A DNA stretch of 64,000 nucleotides from DAIPKP01 sp964545875 (GTDB taxonomy: Bacteria > Synergistota > Synergistia > Synergistales > Aminiphilaceae). Every line of letters begins with the position of its first letter. Position 1 is the stretch's first letter. Shown in pieces: positions 24,872 to 32,543 of the stretch. The translations under genes and the position numbers were made by a program. The notes under the pieces were generated by a model, which saw nothing but the letters and a program-made list of their open reading frames with translations, did no database searches and had not been told where the DNA came from. The stretch is from positions 186,001-250,000 of the forward strand of contig CAZJHH010000002.1 in the NCBI GenBank assembly GCA_964545875.1, given 5' to 3'.

Positions 24872-25999
24872 TCAGAAGCTGGCGTCGTGGAGCCGCCAGT
24901 ATTCGGGGGTGTCTTTGAGGTAGGGGTTTTCTTTGGCGTAGTCGATGGCTTGTTTCCCCGTAGAATTCTTTGGCCTTGCGTTGGCCCCGGAATTGAGAAG
25001 TATAGATATAATTTCAGGGTTATTTGAAAAACGTGCTGCCGCCATTAATGGGGTGACTGTTTGCATTTCAATATTGGGATTGGCTCCCATTTCGATTAAC
25101 TTGGATACTATTTGGGGGGATTTGTTCGCTCCTACTGCGAGTAATAGTGGCGTAATGCCTCCATTGTCTCTTGCATTCACGTTGGGGGTTTCCTCAAGGA
25201 TGTGCATTACGACACCATCATTCGGGTTAAAAAGTATGGCGCTCATAAGCGGCGTGCCCCCATCAATTGTTCTTGAATCAATGTTTGCTCCGTTTTGCAA
25301 TAAAATAGAAAGAACTTTATAGTTCGGATTATTTGCAGCAGCATGATGAAGCGGAGTAAATCCATTTTTATCTCTTGCATTTACCGAAGATCCGGCATTA
25401 ATTAGGGTTTGAATTATTTGCGGGTTTATGTTCCCAAAAGCTGCGGACATCAAAGGAGATATGCCTCCCGTAGTGGGAGCGTCTACTTTTGCCCCTGCTC
25501 TCAAGAGAAGAGAAATGACTTCGGGATTAGGGTTATTCCCTGTCGCTAATATCAGAGCAGAAAAATGCCCTTCAGGTGTAACTCTATTGACATCTCCGCC
25601 AGCAAGAATCAGCTCGGATAAAACATGATGATTTCTGTTCCCGTAAGCAGCGCACATTATTGCAGTGACACCTTTTTCGGACATGGCATTTACATTCGCC
25701 CCTGCCCGTAACAAGAAGGAAACGACTTCAGGGTTTGGATTGCTTCTTGTTGCAAACATGAGTGGGGTAAGTCCTTCGTAAGTTCTTAAATTTGGGTCAG
25801 CGCCTCCCCTTATAGCTTCAGCCACTTCGTTATATGTTCCATATGCGCATAGCTTGAAGAAATTTTCTTCCGAGGCGACTTGTTGCTCTGAGAGGATATA
25901 TTCGAAAGGGTCTTGGAAGGGTGTTTCAATCGCTAGCGTTTCCTTTTTCCCACACGCAATAAGGGAAAGAACCAAGAAGATTACGCAAAGCTTTTTCAT
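24872..25999 (-). CDS. ankyrin-repeat lipoprotein in the repressor operon
   Basis: The 375-residue protein begins MKKLCVIFLVLSLIACGKK, a lipoprotein signal with the lipobox LIAC and Cys16 as the lipidated residue. After about 40 residues come roughly nine ankyrin-type repeats with the pattern GxTPLMxAxxxNPxxExxxxLLxAGANVxA. It is therefore probably anchored on the outside of the inner membrane or in the outer membrane as a protein-binding surface. Its ATG overlaps the repressor stop as TGATG, so it should be translated by coupling in lysogens. No function is known to me; exclusion of other phages or host conversion are guesses. Confidence 0.88.
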   Translation of the reverse strand: MKKLCVIFLVLSLIACGKKETLAIETPFQDPFEYILSEQQVASEENFFKLCAYGTYNEVAEAIRGGADPNLRTYEGLTPLMFATRSNPNPEVVSFLLRAGANVNAMSEKGVTAIMCAAYGNRNHHVLSELILAGGDVNRVTPEGHFSALILATGNNPNPEVISLLLRAGAKVDAPTTGGISPLMSAAFGNINPQIIQTLINAGSSVNARDKNGFTPLHHAAANNPNYKVLSILLQNGANIDSRTIDGGTPLMSAILFNPNDGVVMHILEETPNVNARDNGGITPLLLAVGANKSPQIVSKLIEMGANPNIEMQTVTPLMAAARFSNNPEIISILLNSGANARPKNSTGKQAIDYAKENPYLKDTPEYWRLHDASF

Positions 26000-27045
26000 C
26001 ACAATCCCCTCCTTGGCAAACTTTGAAGTGCCATGACCTCTCCGAGGATGGTGAGCCATTCGAGGTCTCGTTCTTCCCTGGTGATCAGGATGTCTTCATA
26101 CTCGGGGTTTGCAGCCCGAAGGATTACCGAGCCATCCGGCTTGGGGAAGAAGTACCGGATGAGCCATCGTTTGGTGTTGCCTCCGTAGACCGCCAGGACT
26201 ACGTCTCCGTTTCCCAGATCCGAGTAGGGTACCACCAGACAGAGGGCCCCATTCAGGATTCCCGCCTGTTTCATGCTATCCCCTTCAGCCTTGAGGCAGA
26301 ACATGCCTTCCGTGTAGGTGATTCCCAGAGGTTCCAGTGCCCAGGGAACCATTTCCGTGGCGTAGGTTTCCAGGCATTCGTAACAGATTCCCTCTCCGCA
26401 GCAGGCCGCGAAGATTTCAGGGTCCAACAGCGGTACGGGGGTGAGGGCATATTTCCGGAAAGGTTCCGATCCTCCCTGGAGTTCCTTTCGTGCCATAATT
26501 CCCCTTTTTTCGAGGGCCTTCTCGATATTCCAGGAGGGGGCAAGATCCCTGACCAATCCCGGCCAATCCAGGCAGAGTCCCAGCATTCCCGTGGGGACGT
26601 CGTCGCTGTTCGCACTCCCCCACTCTATCTGTTCACGGGCTTGTTCTTTTGTAACCGGGGAGGGCATCCCATCCAGGAGTTCCGAGTAGGAGATTTTCAG
26701 GGCTTCCCGGATTTTTCCGAGAGCTTCGAGGGAGATTTCTTTTTCTTCGTTTTCCCATGCTTCGAGGGTTTCCGGAGAGGCGTCTATTTTTCGGGCGAGT
26801 TCTTCGAGGGTGAGACCGGCTTTTTGCCGGGTGGTTTCAAGCCGGGGACCGAGGGATTCCCCTAAAAGCTGTGCCACGGTAATGCCAAAAATCCTAGCAA
26901 TCTTTTGTTTGTCTGTATCAGAGGGGTTCCGTTCTCCTGCTTCCCATCGATGGATTGTGCTTTTAGTGACACCAAGTTTTTCCCCTAACTCTACGGCGCT
27001 CATGTTTTTTTGTTGTCTCAGTTTTTTTAATCGTTTACCGATCAT
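25999..27045 (-). CDS. phage repressor with two HTH domains and S24 peptidase
   Basis: The 348-residue protein should hold the prophage silent. Two XRE-type helix-turn-helix domains lie in tandem (KLGVTKSTIHRWEAGERNP near 24-41 and LARKIDASPETLEAWE near 83-98). A C-terminal LexA-type self-cleaving domain has Ser257 in AEGDSM and Lys292 in NTKRW. The likely cleavage point is Cys216-Gly217 in AACCGEGICYEC; UmuD also cuts at Cys-Gly. The ATG at 27045 has AGAGGTG upstream; the longer frame to 27144 covers the operator region and was rejected. Induction by RecA-type DNA damage signals is expected. Confidence 0.93.
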   Translation of the reverse strand: MIGKRLKKLRQQKNMSAVELGEKLGVTKSTIHRWEAGERNPSDTDKQKIARIFGITVAQLLGESLGPRLETTRQKAGLTLEELARKIDASPETLEAWENEEKEISLEALGKIREALKISYSELLDGMPSPVTKEQAREQIEWGSANSDDVPTGMLGLCLDWPGLVRDLAPSWNIEKALEKRGIMARKELQGGSEPFRKYALTPVPLLDPEIFAACCGEGICYECLETYATEMVPWALEPLGITYTEGMFCLKAEGDSMKQAGILNGALCLVVPYSDLGNGDVVLAVYGGNTKRWLIRYFFPKPDGSVILRAANPEYEDILITREERDLEWLTILGEVMALQSLPRRGL

Positions 27046-27078
27046 TCTTTTCACCTCTCTCCACAGTAAAGATACCAC

Positions 27079-27160
27079 TTTTGCGACGTTTGAACAGTTG
27101 ACATTTTTGCGCCTATCTCTCTTTTTGCCCCTTGCAAGTCGCAAAATTTGCGTTTATAAT
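27079..27160. promoter_or_regulatory. early rightward promoter and repressor operators
   Basis: TTGCAA (27132-27137) and TATAAT (27155-27160) are 17 bp apart and drive the cro-like gene. Inside the spacer sits a 13-bp palindrome, CGCAAA-A-TTTGCG (27140-27152). TTTGCG half-sites also occur at 27080-27085 and 27106-27111 on the repressor side. These are the best candidates for the operators of the repressor and Cro-like protein. The leftward repressor promoter must lie in the same 144 bp but has no strong boxes. Confidence 0.75.
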
Positions 27161-27189
27161 GGGCTTAAACAGGAAGGGAGGTTCCCGGT

Positions 27190-27372
27190 ATGCGACTACG
27201 AGAAATAAGAAAGAAAAAAGGAGCTGATCCCGTGATGCTCGCTCATGCTTGTTCTACGTCGTTGAAAAATTTCTATCGATGGGAACAAAACCCCAAAAAA
27301 ATTCGCGGAGCGAAACTAAAAATCATTGCGGATATTCTCCACTGCTCCATCGAAGAACTCCTAACGGAGTAG
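27190..27372 (+). CDS. Cro-like small HTH protein
   Basis: The 60-residue protein MRLREIRKKKGADPVML has an XRE-like layout (HACSTSLKNFYRWEQNPKKIR as recognition region, ending IIADILHCSIEELLTE). It is the first rightward gene opposite the repressor, the place of cro, and follows a strong promoter and the binding site GGAAGGGAGG. It probably binds the same operators. Confidence 0.8.
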   Translation: MRLREIRKKKGADPVMLAHACSTSLKNFYRWEQNPKKIRGAKLKIIADILHCSIEELLTE

Positions 27373-27393
27373 CAAAGAAAGGAAGGCATAACC

Positions 27394-27669
27394 ATGAAAA
27401 GGAAAAATCGCATCCTCCACAAGTTTGGGATCCATCACGACGGAACCCGGTACGTCTTCAGCGCCTGGGGAATAGGGGCCTGGATCAGCCGAACCCTCGG
27501 CCCAATCGCATACAGGCACATCAAACGCTTCGGGACGGAAGAACAGAAAAAAAGCCTTTCGCTCTGGTGGGACTACGAAGAATTGGGAATCCTCACGGAA
27601 AAGGCATACGGCTACGAGCCGGGAAAAGTAGGGTTCCTGGCCTCCCTGGCAGCGGGAAGATTGGTATAG
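27394..27669 (+). CDS. hypothetical early protein
   Basis: A 91-residue protein with a start (GAAAGGAAGG, then ATG) like its neighbours. It contains a stretch that may be one amphipathic or short membrane helix (FSAWGIGAWISRTLGPIAY) and a charged second half. I do not recognise it. Confidence 0.6.
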   Translation: MKRKNRILHKFGIHHDGTRYVFSAWGIGAWISRTLGPIAYRHIKRFGTEEQKKSLSLWWDYEELGILTEKAYGYEPGKVGFLASLAAGRLV

Positions 27670-27672
27670 CCA

Positions 27673-27759
27673 ATGCACATCGGGGAAAACATCCGGAAGG
27701 CGAGAGAGAGAAAGGAGCAAAGACAAGCTTCTTTGGCAAAAAGAATCAACACGGAGTAG
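27673..27759 (+). pseudogene. truncated XRE-type HTH remnant
   Basis: The 28-codon frame MHIGENIRKARERKEQRQ followed by ASLAKRINTE reads as the first two helices of an XRE domain and then stops at TAG, where the recognition helix would follow. It starts 4 nt after the previous gene. It looks like the leftover of a regulator gene cut by deletion, although a short functional peptide cannot be excluded. Confidence 0.45.
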
Positions 27760-27782
27760 GAAAAAGGAAGGTAGGCATAGCA

Positions 27783-28025
27783 ATGGAAAACATGATGAAA
27801 GACAAACTCTTTGAGGCAATGAAGAAAGAAGGGCTTGCCCCCAAACGGAGGGAAGCCCTCGTAGCAGACGGGGATATGCACCGGTATCAAATTGATGGAG
27901 ACCGCCCCAACATAAAAAACGGAGCCTATCAGGTCATCCCGGAAGAGAACATGGCGTGGTTCATGACCTTCCGGGAACAAAAAAAACACATCGTAACGTT
28001 TAGCGTTGAATCTCCGGAGGGGTAA
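27783..28025 (+). CDS. stand-alone copy of the primase N-terminal domain
   Basis: The 80-residue protein is clearly related to the first 80 residues of the primase-helicase at 29791. Shared elements include the AMKKEGLAP/AMREHGLAP region, DGDMHRYQIDGDRP against DGLLHRYHIDGDKP, and KNGAYQV against KNGAYQI. It has its own binding site (AAGGAAGG) and start. In the large protein this domain precedes TOPRIM and may bind DNA or recognise the primase template. As a free domain it could be a regulator or partner of the primase. Confidence 0.8.
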   Translation: MENMMKDKLFEAMKKEGLAPKRREALVADGDMHRYQIDGDRPNIKNGAYQVIPEENMAWFMTFREQKKHIVTFSVESPEG

Positions 28026-28377
28026 GGGAAGCCCCCACAATCTGATCCGCAAACAGCGTAAGAGCGGGAAGTTTGAGCGTTGTTTTCAAGTCAAAAGTCT
28101 GGATCTCCACATTGTTCAACGAAATGGCCTGGGTTGTCCAGGGTTCGTACGGTTCTCCGGCAGGGCTTTGCTCGACAAGATTGCGTGCAGAGGAATACAC
28201 ATTATCAAGTTCTTTCTGGGTATCGGGTGAGAGGAGAGAGCTATCCGTACCATCGCTGCTTTTCAGGGGGAGTTCTCCCGATATGATCCCCGCTGGAGTA
28301 AGAAAAAATATGCGTTTCTCTTCGGTAAAGTGCCCTGCAGTCAAAAAAGAAAAAACGAGAGCTTCTTTTACGAGCAT
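28000..28377 (-). CDS. reverse-oriented hypothetical protein (moron-like)
   Basis: The 125-residue protein (MLVKEALVFSFLTAGHF start) lies on the strand opposite to all its early neighbours, with AAAGGAGA before the ATG at 28377. It begins with a hydrophobic segment, then FFLTPAGIISGELPL and an acidic region. It ends antisense to the last 26 nt of the primase-domain gene. I do not recognise a family. A gene with its own direction and apparent promoter inside a phage operon is typical of a moron, a cargo gene expressed in the lysogen. Confidence 0.6.
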   Translation of the reverse strand: MLVKEALVFSFLTAGHFTEEKRIFFLTPAGIISGELPLKSSDGTDSSLLSPDTQKELDNVYSSARNLVEQSPAGEPYEPWTTQAISLNNVEIQTFDLKTTLKLPALTLFADQIVGASLTPPEIQR

Positions 28378-28430
28378 GAGAAATCTCCTTTCGGGAACTG
28401 AAAAATAATTAAGGCGGAACCATCCGGAAA

Positions 28431-28439
28431 AGTGTAGCA
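28431..28439 (-). promoter_or_regulatory. candidate extended -10 promoter of the reverse gene
   Basis: On the minus strand TGC-TACACT (28439-28431) has the TGn extension that can replace a -35 box. It lies about 55 nt before the start codon at 28377. The same TGC element stands before the late promoter at 34810. Confidence 0.35.
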
Positions 28440-28465
28440 CAAAATAAATAAAGGGGGGAAAAGCA

Positions 28466-29146
28466 ATGGCGAGAATGGCCCTCAACCTTGAATACGGTTT
28501 GTATGAACGCGAAGGGAAACCCTTCTGTACAAGCCGCCAGGTAGCGGAAACGTTTGAGAAGAGGCATAACGATGTCTTGAGAGATATCAGAGAGCTTGAT
28601 TGTAGCGAAGAATTCCGACTGCGCAATTTTGCGCAGACGCATATCACCTTCGAGATGCCGACCGGAGGTAAGCGGCGAGATCCTCAAATTCTTATGACCA
28701 AAGACGGTTTCATGTTTCTGGTTATGGGATATCGGGGCAAAAAAGCGGCAGCATTCAAAGAAATGTACATCGAGCGATTCAACAAAATGGAGATCTTCAT
28801 AGAAAGCCTTCTTGCCGCCAGGATGGAACACCCGGCCTTTACCGAAGCCGTAATGCTTGCCCACGACGAGCCGAAAAGCTACCACTTCATAAACGAATCC
28901 GACATGATCAACCGCTTGGTATTGGGGGTATCGGCGAAGCAATTCCGAGAAACCCGGAAAATGCAGAAGGGCGAAAGCATTCGTCCATACGTAAAGGAAG
29001 AAGAAATTTCTACCATCGAAATGCTGCAAAAGGTGGATATAGGTCTTTTGGCCGTAGGGATTTCTTACGAAGAAAGGAAAACCATTCTGCGGAGCTACCT
29101 GAAAAAATGGAAGGACAGATCCAGAGGGAAGGAGATTGCATCATGA
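28466..29146 (+). CDS. Rha family phage regulatory protein
   Basis: The N-terminal 100 residues match the phage pRha family: TSRQVAETFEKRHNDVLRDI, RDPQILMTKDGFMFLVMGY and GKKAAAFKEMYIERFNKME. The C-terminal 120 residues form a separate region like those found in antirepressors. Rha proteins are found in lambdoid phages and affect growth in certain hosts. The 226-residue gene has AGGGGGG before the ATG and overlaps the next gene by 4 nt. Confidence 0.87.
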   Translation: MARMALNLEYGLYEREGKPFCTSRQVAETFEKRHNDVLRDIRELDCSEEFRLRNFAQTHITFEMPTGGKRRDPQILMTKDGFMFLVMGYRGKKAAAFKEMYIERFNKMEIFIESLLAARMEHPAFTEAVMLAHDEPKSYHFINESDMINRLVLGVSAKQFRETRKMQKGESIRPYVKEEEISTIEMLQKVDIGLLAVGISYEERKTILRSYLKKWKDRSRGKEIAS

Positions 29147-29454
29147 CTCTTGAAGCCATGATCTCTGAACAGTTTACATCGAGGCTTGTGGCGGAGGCGG
29201 TGCCTCTCGTCAAAGATCTTTTGCGGGAGCAACTGGAGATCCTCCGGAAGGAGCTGCTTCCCCCGAAAAACATCACCGCCAAGACGGCGGCGGAGATGTG
29301 CGGTGTGAGCCTTTCGTCCTGGTACGACCTTGTGAATGACGGATACGCCCCGAAGCCAATCCCCTTGAGCGATACGCTGAAACGCTGGGATTTGCGGGAG
29401 GTGGAAGCGTATTTGGAAGCCCGGAAAGCTCTCCGGGAACGGGAAGTTTCTTAA
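29143..29454 (+). CDS. helix-turn-helix DNA-binding protein
   Basis: The ATG at 29143 overlaps the stop of the Rha gene (ATGA). The 103-residue protein has a helical N-terminal half and a C-terminal HTH of the AlpA/excisionase type: TAKTAAEMCGVSLSSWYDLV followed by LKRWDLREVEAYLEAR. It may be an excisionase or early regulator. Confidence 0.72.
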   Translation: MTLEAMISEQFTSRLVAEAVPLVKDLLREQLEILRKELLPPKNITAKTAAEMCGVSLSSWYDLVNDGYAPKPIPLSDTLKRWDLREVEAYLEARKALREREVS

Positions 29455-29467
29455 TAGGAAAGGAGCA

Positions 29468-29629
29468 ATGATTATGCAGGCAATCTGGATCGTAGTGTAC
29501 CCCGTGCTGGGGCTGGCGTTCTGCTGGGGTTTCCTCCGCACCGCCGTGGAGATTCACGAGTACCATATCTGCCGGAAACACACGCTGTTGAGGAAACGGG
29601 CAATCCGGGCGATCCGGGGAGGTATGTAG
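29468..29629 (+). CDS. small membrane protein
   Basis: A 53-residue frame (MIMQAIWIVVYPVLGLAF) with AAAGGAG before its ATG. Residues 5-25 are a single membrane segment and the rest is basic (HTLLRKRAIRAIR), so the tail probably faces the cytoplasm. No known function. Confidence 0.6.
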   Translation: MIMQAIWIVVYPVLGLAFCWGFLRTAVEIHEYHICRKHTLLRKRAIRAIRGGM

Positions 29630-29794
29630 ATGCGCCTTTACCGGAACGATGCGGGGGCGGAAAAAGAGAGAAGGGCTCCCCAGAAGAGGAGCCCCCGCAC
29701 TATAGGCAAGACAAAGGCGTTGCAGCGCCTTGATTCATTGTACCCTGCCCGCGGCGGATCGTCAAGCAAAAGCGACAAAAGGATTGCACGATGA
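29630..29794 (+). CDS. small basic protein, coupled to primase
   Basis: A 54-residue very basic frame starts directly after the previous stop, with GGGGAGG 7 nt upstream, and ends overlapping the primase ATG (ATGA). The positions favour a real coupled gene, but the sequence (RRAPQKRSPRTIGKTK) matches nothing I know. Its DNA also holds a hairpin, GGGCTCC with GGAGCCC. It may be no more than a leader that couples translation. Confidence 0.45.
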   Translation: MRLYRNDAGAEKERRAPQKRSPRTIGKTKALQRLDSLYPARGGSSSKSDKRIAR

Positions 29795-32187
29795 ATCACG
29801 ATCCACGCGAGATAGTCCAGAAACTTTTGGATGCCATGCGGGAACACGGTCTTGCCCCTTCGCCGGGGCAGGATCTTTTCCCGGATGGCCTTTTGCATCG
29901 CTATCATATCGACGGCGATAAGCCCCGGACGAAGAACGGGGCGTACCAGATTTTTCTCGACGATCACCCCGCCGCCTGGTTCAAGAGCTGGCGGGATCCG
30001 GATGCGACACATACGGTTTCCCTGCACTCCTCTACCCTGACCACGCACCAACGGGAACAGATGCGGGAAGCCCTGGAAGAGAAGAAGCGGGAGCGCTTGG
30101 AGATTCAGGCGGATCTGGCCAGACGGGCGGCGGATGAGGCGCTGCACTTGTGGTTTCAGGCCGGAGAGCCCCGGGGGGAGAATGAGTATCTTATCCGGAA
30201 AAAGATTCCTCCTTACGGTTTGCGGCAGTACGGGGATGCCCTGCTGGTTCCTCTGGCGGATGTTTCCGGGAAGCTCCAGAATTTGCAGCAGATTTTCCCG
30301 AACGGAGGAAAACGCTTTCTGAAGGGCGGAGCCGTGAAGGGGTTTTTCTGCTTTCTTACGGGAGCTACGGGATCGAGCGGGGCTGATCCCATCCTATTAT
30401 GCGAGGGATGGGCCACCGGGGCTACCCTCCGCGAGGCTACGGGCTGGCCCGTGGCCTGTGCGATGAATGCGGGGAATCTTTTGCCCGTGGGTACCGTGCT
30501 CCGGGCACGCTATCCCGATAGGGACATTATTCTTTGCGCAGATGATGATTGGCCTGGCCCCAAGATTATGGCCGCCCTGGGGGCGAAGAGTATGACCCTG
30601 GAGGATCTGGACCTTGCGGAGACGGGGATTTCGCGGCATTCTCTCGCTCTCTGGACCCGCACGAGGACAACGCCCCCTCCGAGCGTCCGGGAGAAGCTCG
30701 CGGCTCTTCTGGATATTCAGAAGGTGAAGCTGGGCAATCCCGGCATAGAAAAGGCGCAAGCCTGTCTTCTCCCCCTTGGAGGGGTGATGGCGGAGCCCCC
30801 GTTCGGGGTAGAAGACCCCGGCACGGATTGGAACGATTACGCCGCTTTGTACGGTACGGCGGCAGTAAAGGCGCACCTGGAGAAGGTTCTGGAGGATCAC
30901 CGGGCGGCCAAGGGGGCACAGCAGGAGGCTTCTGCGGGAATCCCCTCTCCCTGGGAGATTTTTCCTTCGATGTACATTACCTCGAAGGGCAAGCCTCTGG
31001 GGATCATTGAAAATCTTCGGGCTCTTTTTGCACACTTCGGCATTAAATGCCGTTATAACCAGGTGACGAAAGATCTTGAAATACTTTCCCCGGGAGAAGA
31101 CGCTCAGGGAGATATTGCGGAAAATGCGGCCTATGCCCGGGCGGTTTCTCTGGCGGCGAAGGTGGGCTATCCTACCCAGAATCTGGGAGATTATCTCTAT
31201 GCCCTGGCGGAGGAAAAGGAGTACAACCCCGTGCGGGAGTGGATTCTTTCTTCTCCCTGGGATGGGGTGGAACGGCTTTCCCTTTTCCATGAGACTCTCA
31301 TGGCTTCTTCCGGCTTTTCAGAGAATCTGAAAAAGACTCTCATGACAAAGTGGCTTACCGGGGCGGTGGCCGCCGCCTTCATGAACAAAGGCTTTTGTTC
31401 TCGGGGAGTGCTCGTTCTCCAGGGCCCCCAGGGGATAGGTAAGACGAGCTGGTTCCGGAACCTCGCTCCCCATGAAAACGGATGGATCGGGGAAGGACGT
31501 ATTCTGGATCCGGCGGATAAAGATAGCGTGCATAGTGCCGTGTCGTATTGGATTGTGGAGCTCGGGGAGCTTGAGGCAACATTCAAGAAGGCCGATCTTG
31601 CCCGATTGAAAGCCTTTATCACGAATCAGGCGGATAAGATCCGCCTCCCCTACGGCAGAAAGCACAGTACTTTTGCACGGCGCACGGTGTTTGCGGCAAG
31701 CGTGAACGATACACGCTTTCTTCTGGACGACACGGGGAACTCTCGCTGGTGGGTGATCCCGTGCAATAACATCAGTTATAACCACGGCATCAATATGCAG
31801 CAGCTTTGGGCGGAGATTTACCATTGCCACTATCGCCCCTTTGAAGAAAAGGATGGACGGCAGTATTTGTGGTGGCTCTCTCCGGAAGAAGAAGCACAGC
31901 TGGCAGAATACAACCATGACCACGAAGCGGAAGATCCCGTAGAAGAGGCCATTCTGAGCCTCAACGAAAAGCTCGATCTCGAAGCTCCCCCCTCGATATG
32001 GGTTGAAAGAACTGCCTCTGAGATGCTTCAGAAGTGCGACAGAATACCGGTAACCAGGTCGAACGTGACGAAAGCCGGGAAAGTCCTGCGGAAACTTTAC
32101 GGAGCGCCCAAAAAGACCAAGCGGGGCAATGTTTATTTCATGCCCCCCGCAAAGAACGACGTCTACAGTTTATACCGGCAATACTAG
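29791..32187 (+). CDS. TOPRIM primase fused to VapE-type helicase
   Basis: This 798-residue protein probably primes and opens DNA for phage replication. Residues 1-85 form the domain also present alone at 27783. A TOPRIM domain follows (ILLCEGWATGATLREATG near 200 and DIILCADDDWPG near 247). Residues about 470-760 are the virulence-associated protein E / SF3-like helicase with Walker A LQGPQGIGKTSWF near 541-553 and VELGELEATFKKADLARLK. The GGTTCCACC repeats that may be its origin start 80 bp downstream. Confidence 0.9.
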   Translation: MNHDPREIVQKLLDAMREHGLAPSPGQDLFPDGLLHRYHIDGDKPRTKNGAYQIFLDDHPAAWFKSWRDPDATHTVSLHSSTLTTHQREQMREALEEKKRERLEIQADLARRAADEALHLWFQAGEPRGENEYLIRKKIPPYGLRQYGDALLVPLADVSGKLQNLQQIFPNGGKRFLKGGAVKGFFCFLTGATGSSGADPILLCEGWATGATLREATGWPVACAMNAGNLLPVGTVLRARYPDRDIILCADDDWPGPKIMAALGAKSMTLEDLDLAETGISRHSLALWTRTRTTPPPSVREKLAALLDIQKVKLGNPGIEKAQACLLPLGGVMAEPPFGVEDPGTDWNDYAALYGTAAVKAHLEKVLEDHRAAKGAQQEASAGIPSPWEIFPSMYITSKGKPLGIIENLRALFAHFGIKCRYNQVTKDLEILSPGEDAQGDIAENAAYARAVSLAAKVGYPTQNLGDYLYALAEEKEYNPVREWILSSPWDGVERLSLFHETLMASSGFSENLKKTLMTKWLTGAVAAAFMNKGFCSRGVLVLQGPQGIGKTSWFRNLAPHENGWIGEGRILDPADKDSVHSAVSYWIVELGELEATFKKADLARLKAFITNQADKIRLPYGRKHSTFARRTVFAASVNDTRFLLDDTGNSRWWVIPCNNISYNHGINMQQLWAEIYHCHYRPFEEKDGRQYLWWLSPEEEAQLAEYNHDHEAEDPVEEAILSLNEKLDLEAPPSIWVERTASEMLQKCDRIPVTRSNVTKAGKVLRKLYGAPKKTKRGNVYFMPPAKNDVYSLYRQY

Positions 32188-32268
32188 AAGCCAGATGTCG
32201 TTTTACAAAAAAATAGATTAAAAGAACTTTGAAAATTGCTTTCATTGTTAATTTTTTGCGTTTTTCCG

Positions 32269-32543
32269 GGTGGAACCTTTTGAGGTTCCACCTAGGTTCC
32301 ACCCCCCAGGTTCCACCACATCAAACCCTTATAAACACAGGGCGTACCCCCCCTATGGTGGAACGTTGGAACCTAAATAGAGGAAAAAGAGATAAGAAAA
32401 AAGAGGGGGAAAAGGGAGGCTCCGGGAGCCTCTAATATGAGCCTCATTTCATGGAAGTGTATGAAAATGACGTCACAGGTTCCACCTTTGTCACCATCCC
32501 TTGCGATGACTGGCTTGAAGGTGGTGGAACCTCGGGTGGAACC
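32269..32543. repeat. GGTTCCACC iteron-like cluster, candidate replication origin
   Basis: The 9-mer GGTTCCACC occurs at 32284, 32295, 32309 and 32478. Its complement GGTGGAACC occurs at 32269, 32523 and 32535, with a near copy at 32357 (GGTGGAACG). The 390 bp from 32188 to 32577 have no convincing gene and start with an A/T-rich stretch (32221-32265). Repeats in both directions, next to an A/T-rich stretch and straight after the primase-helicase gene, are the layout of a phage origin. Operators for a regulator are the alternative. Confidence 0.65.

Noticed and set aside
32229..32435. 68-residue frame in the repeat cluster
   Set aside because: It has no good ribosome binding site, low-complexity content and runs through the repeats; treated as chance.
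32269..32543. CRISPR or tandem array from the GGTTCCACC repeats
   Set aside because: Repeats are only 9 bp, occur in both directions and at irregular spacing; an iteron or operator cluster fits better.
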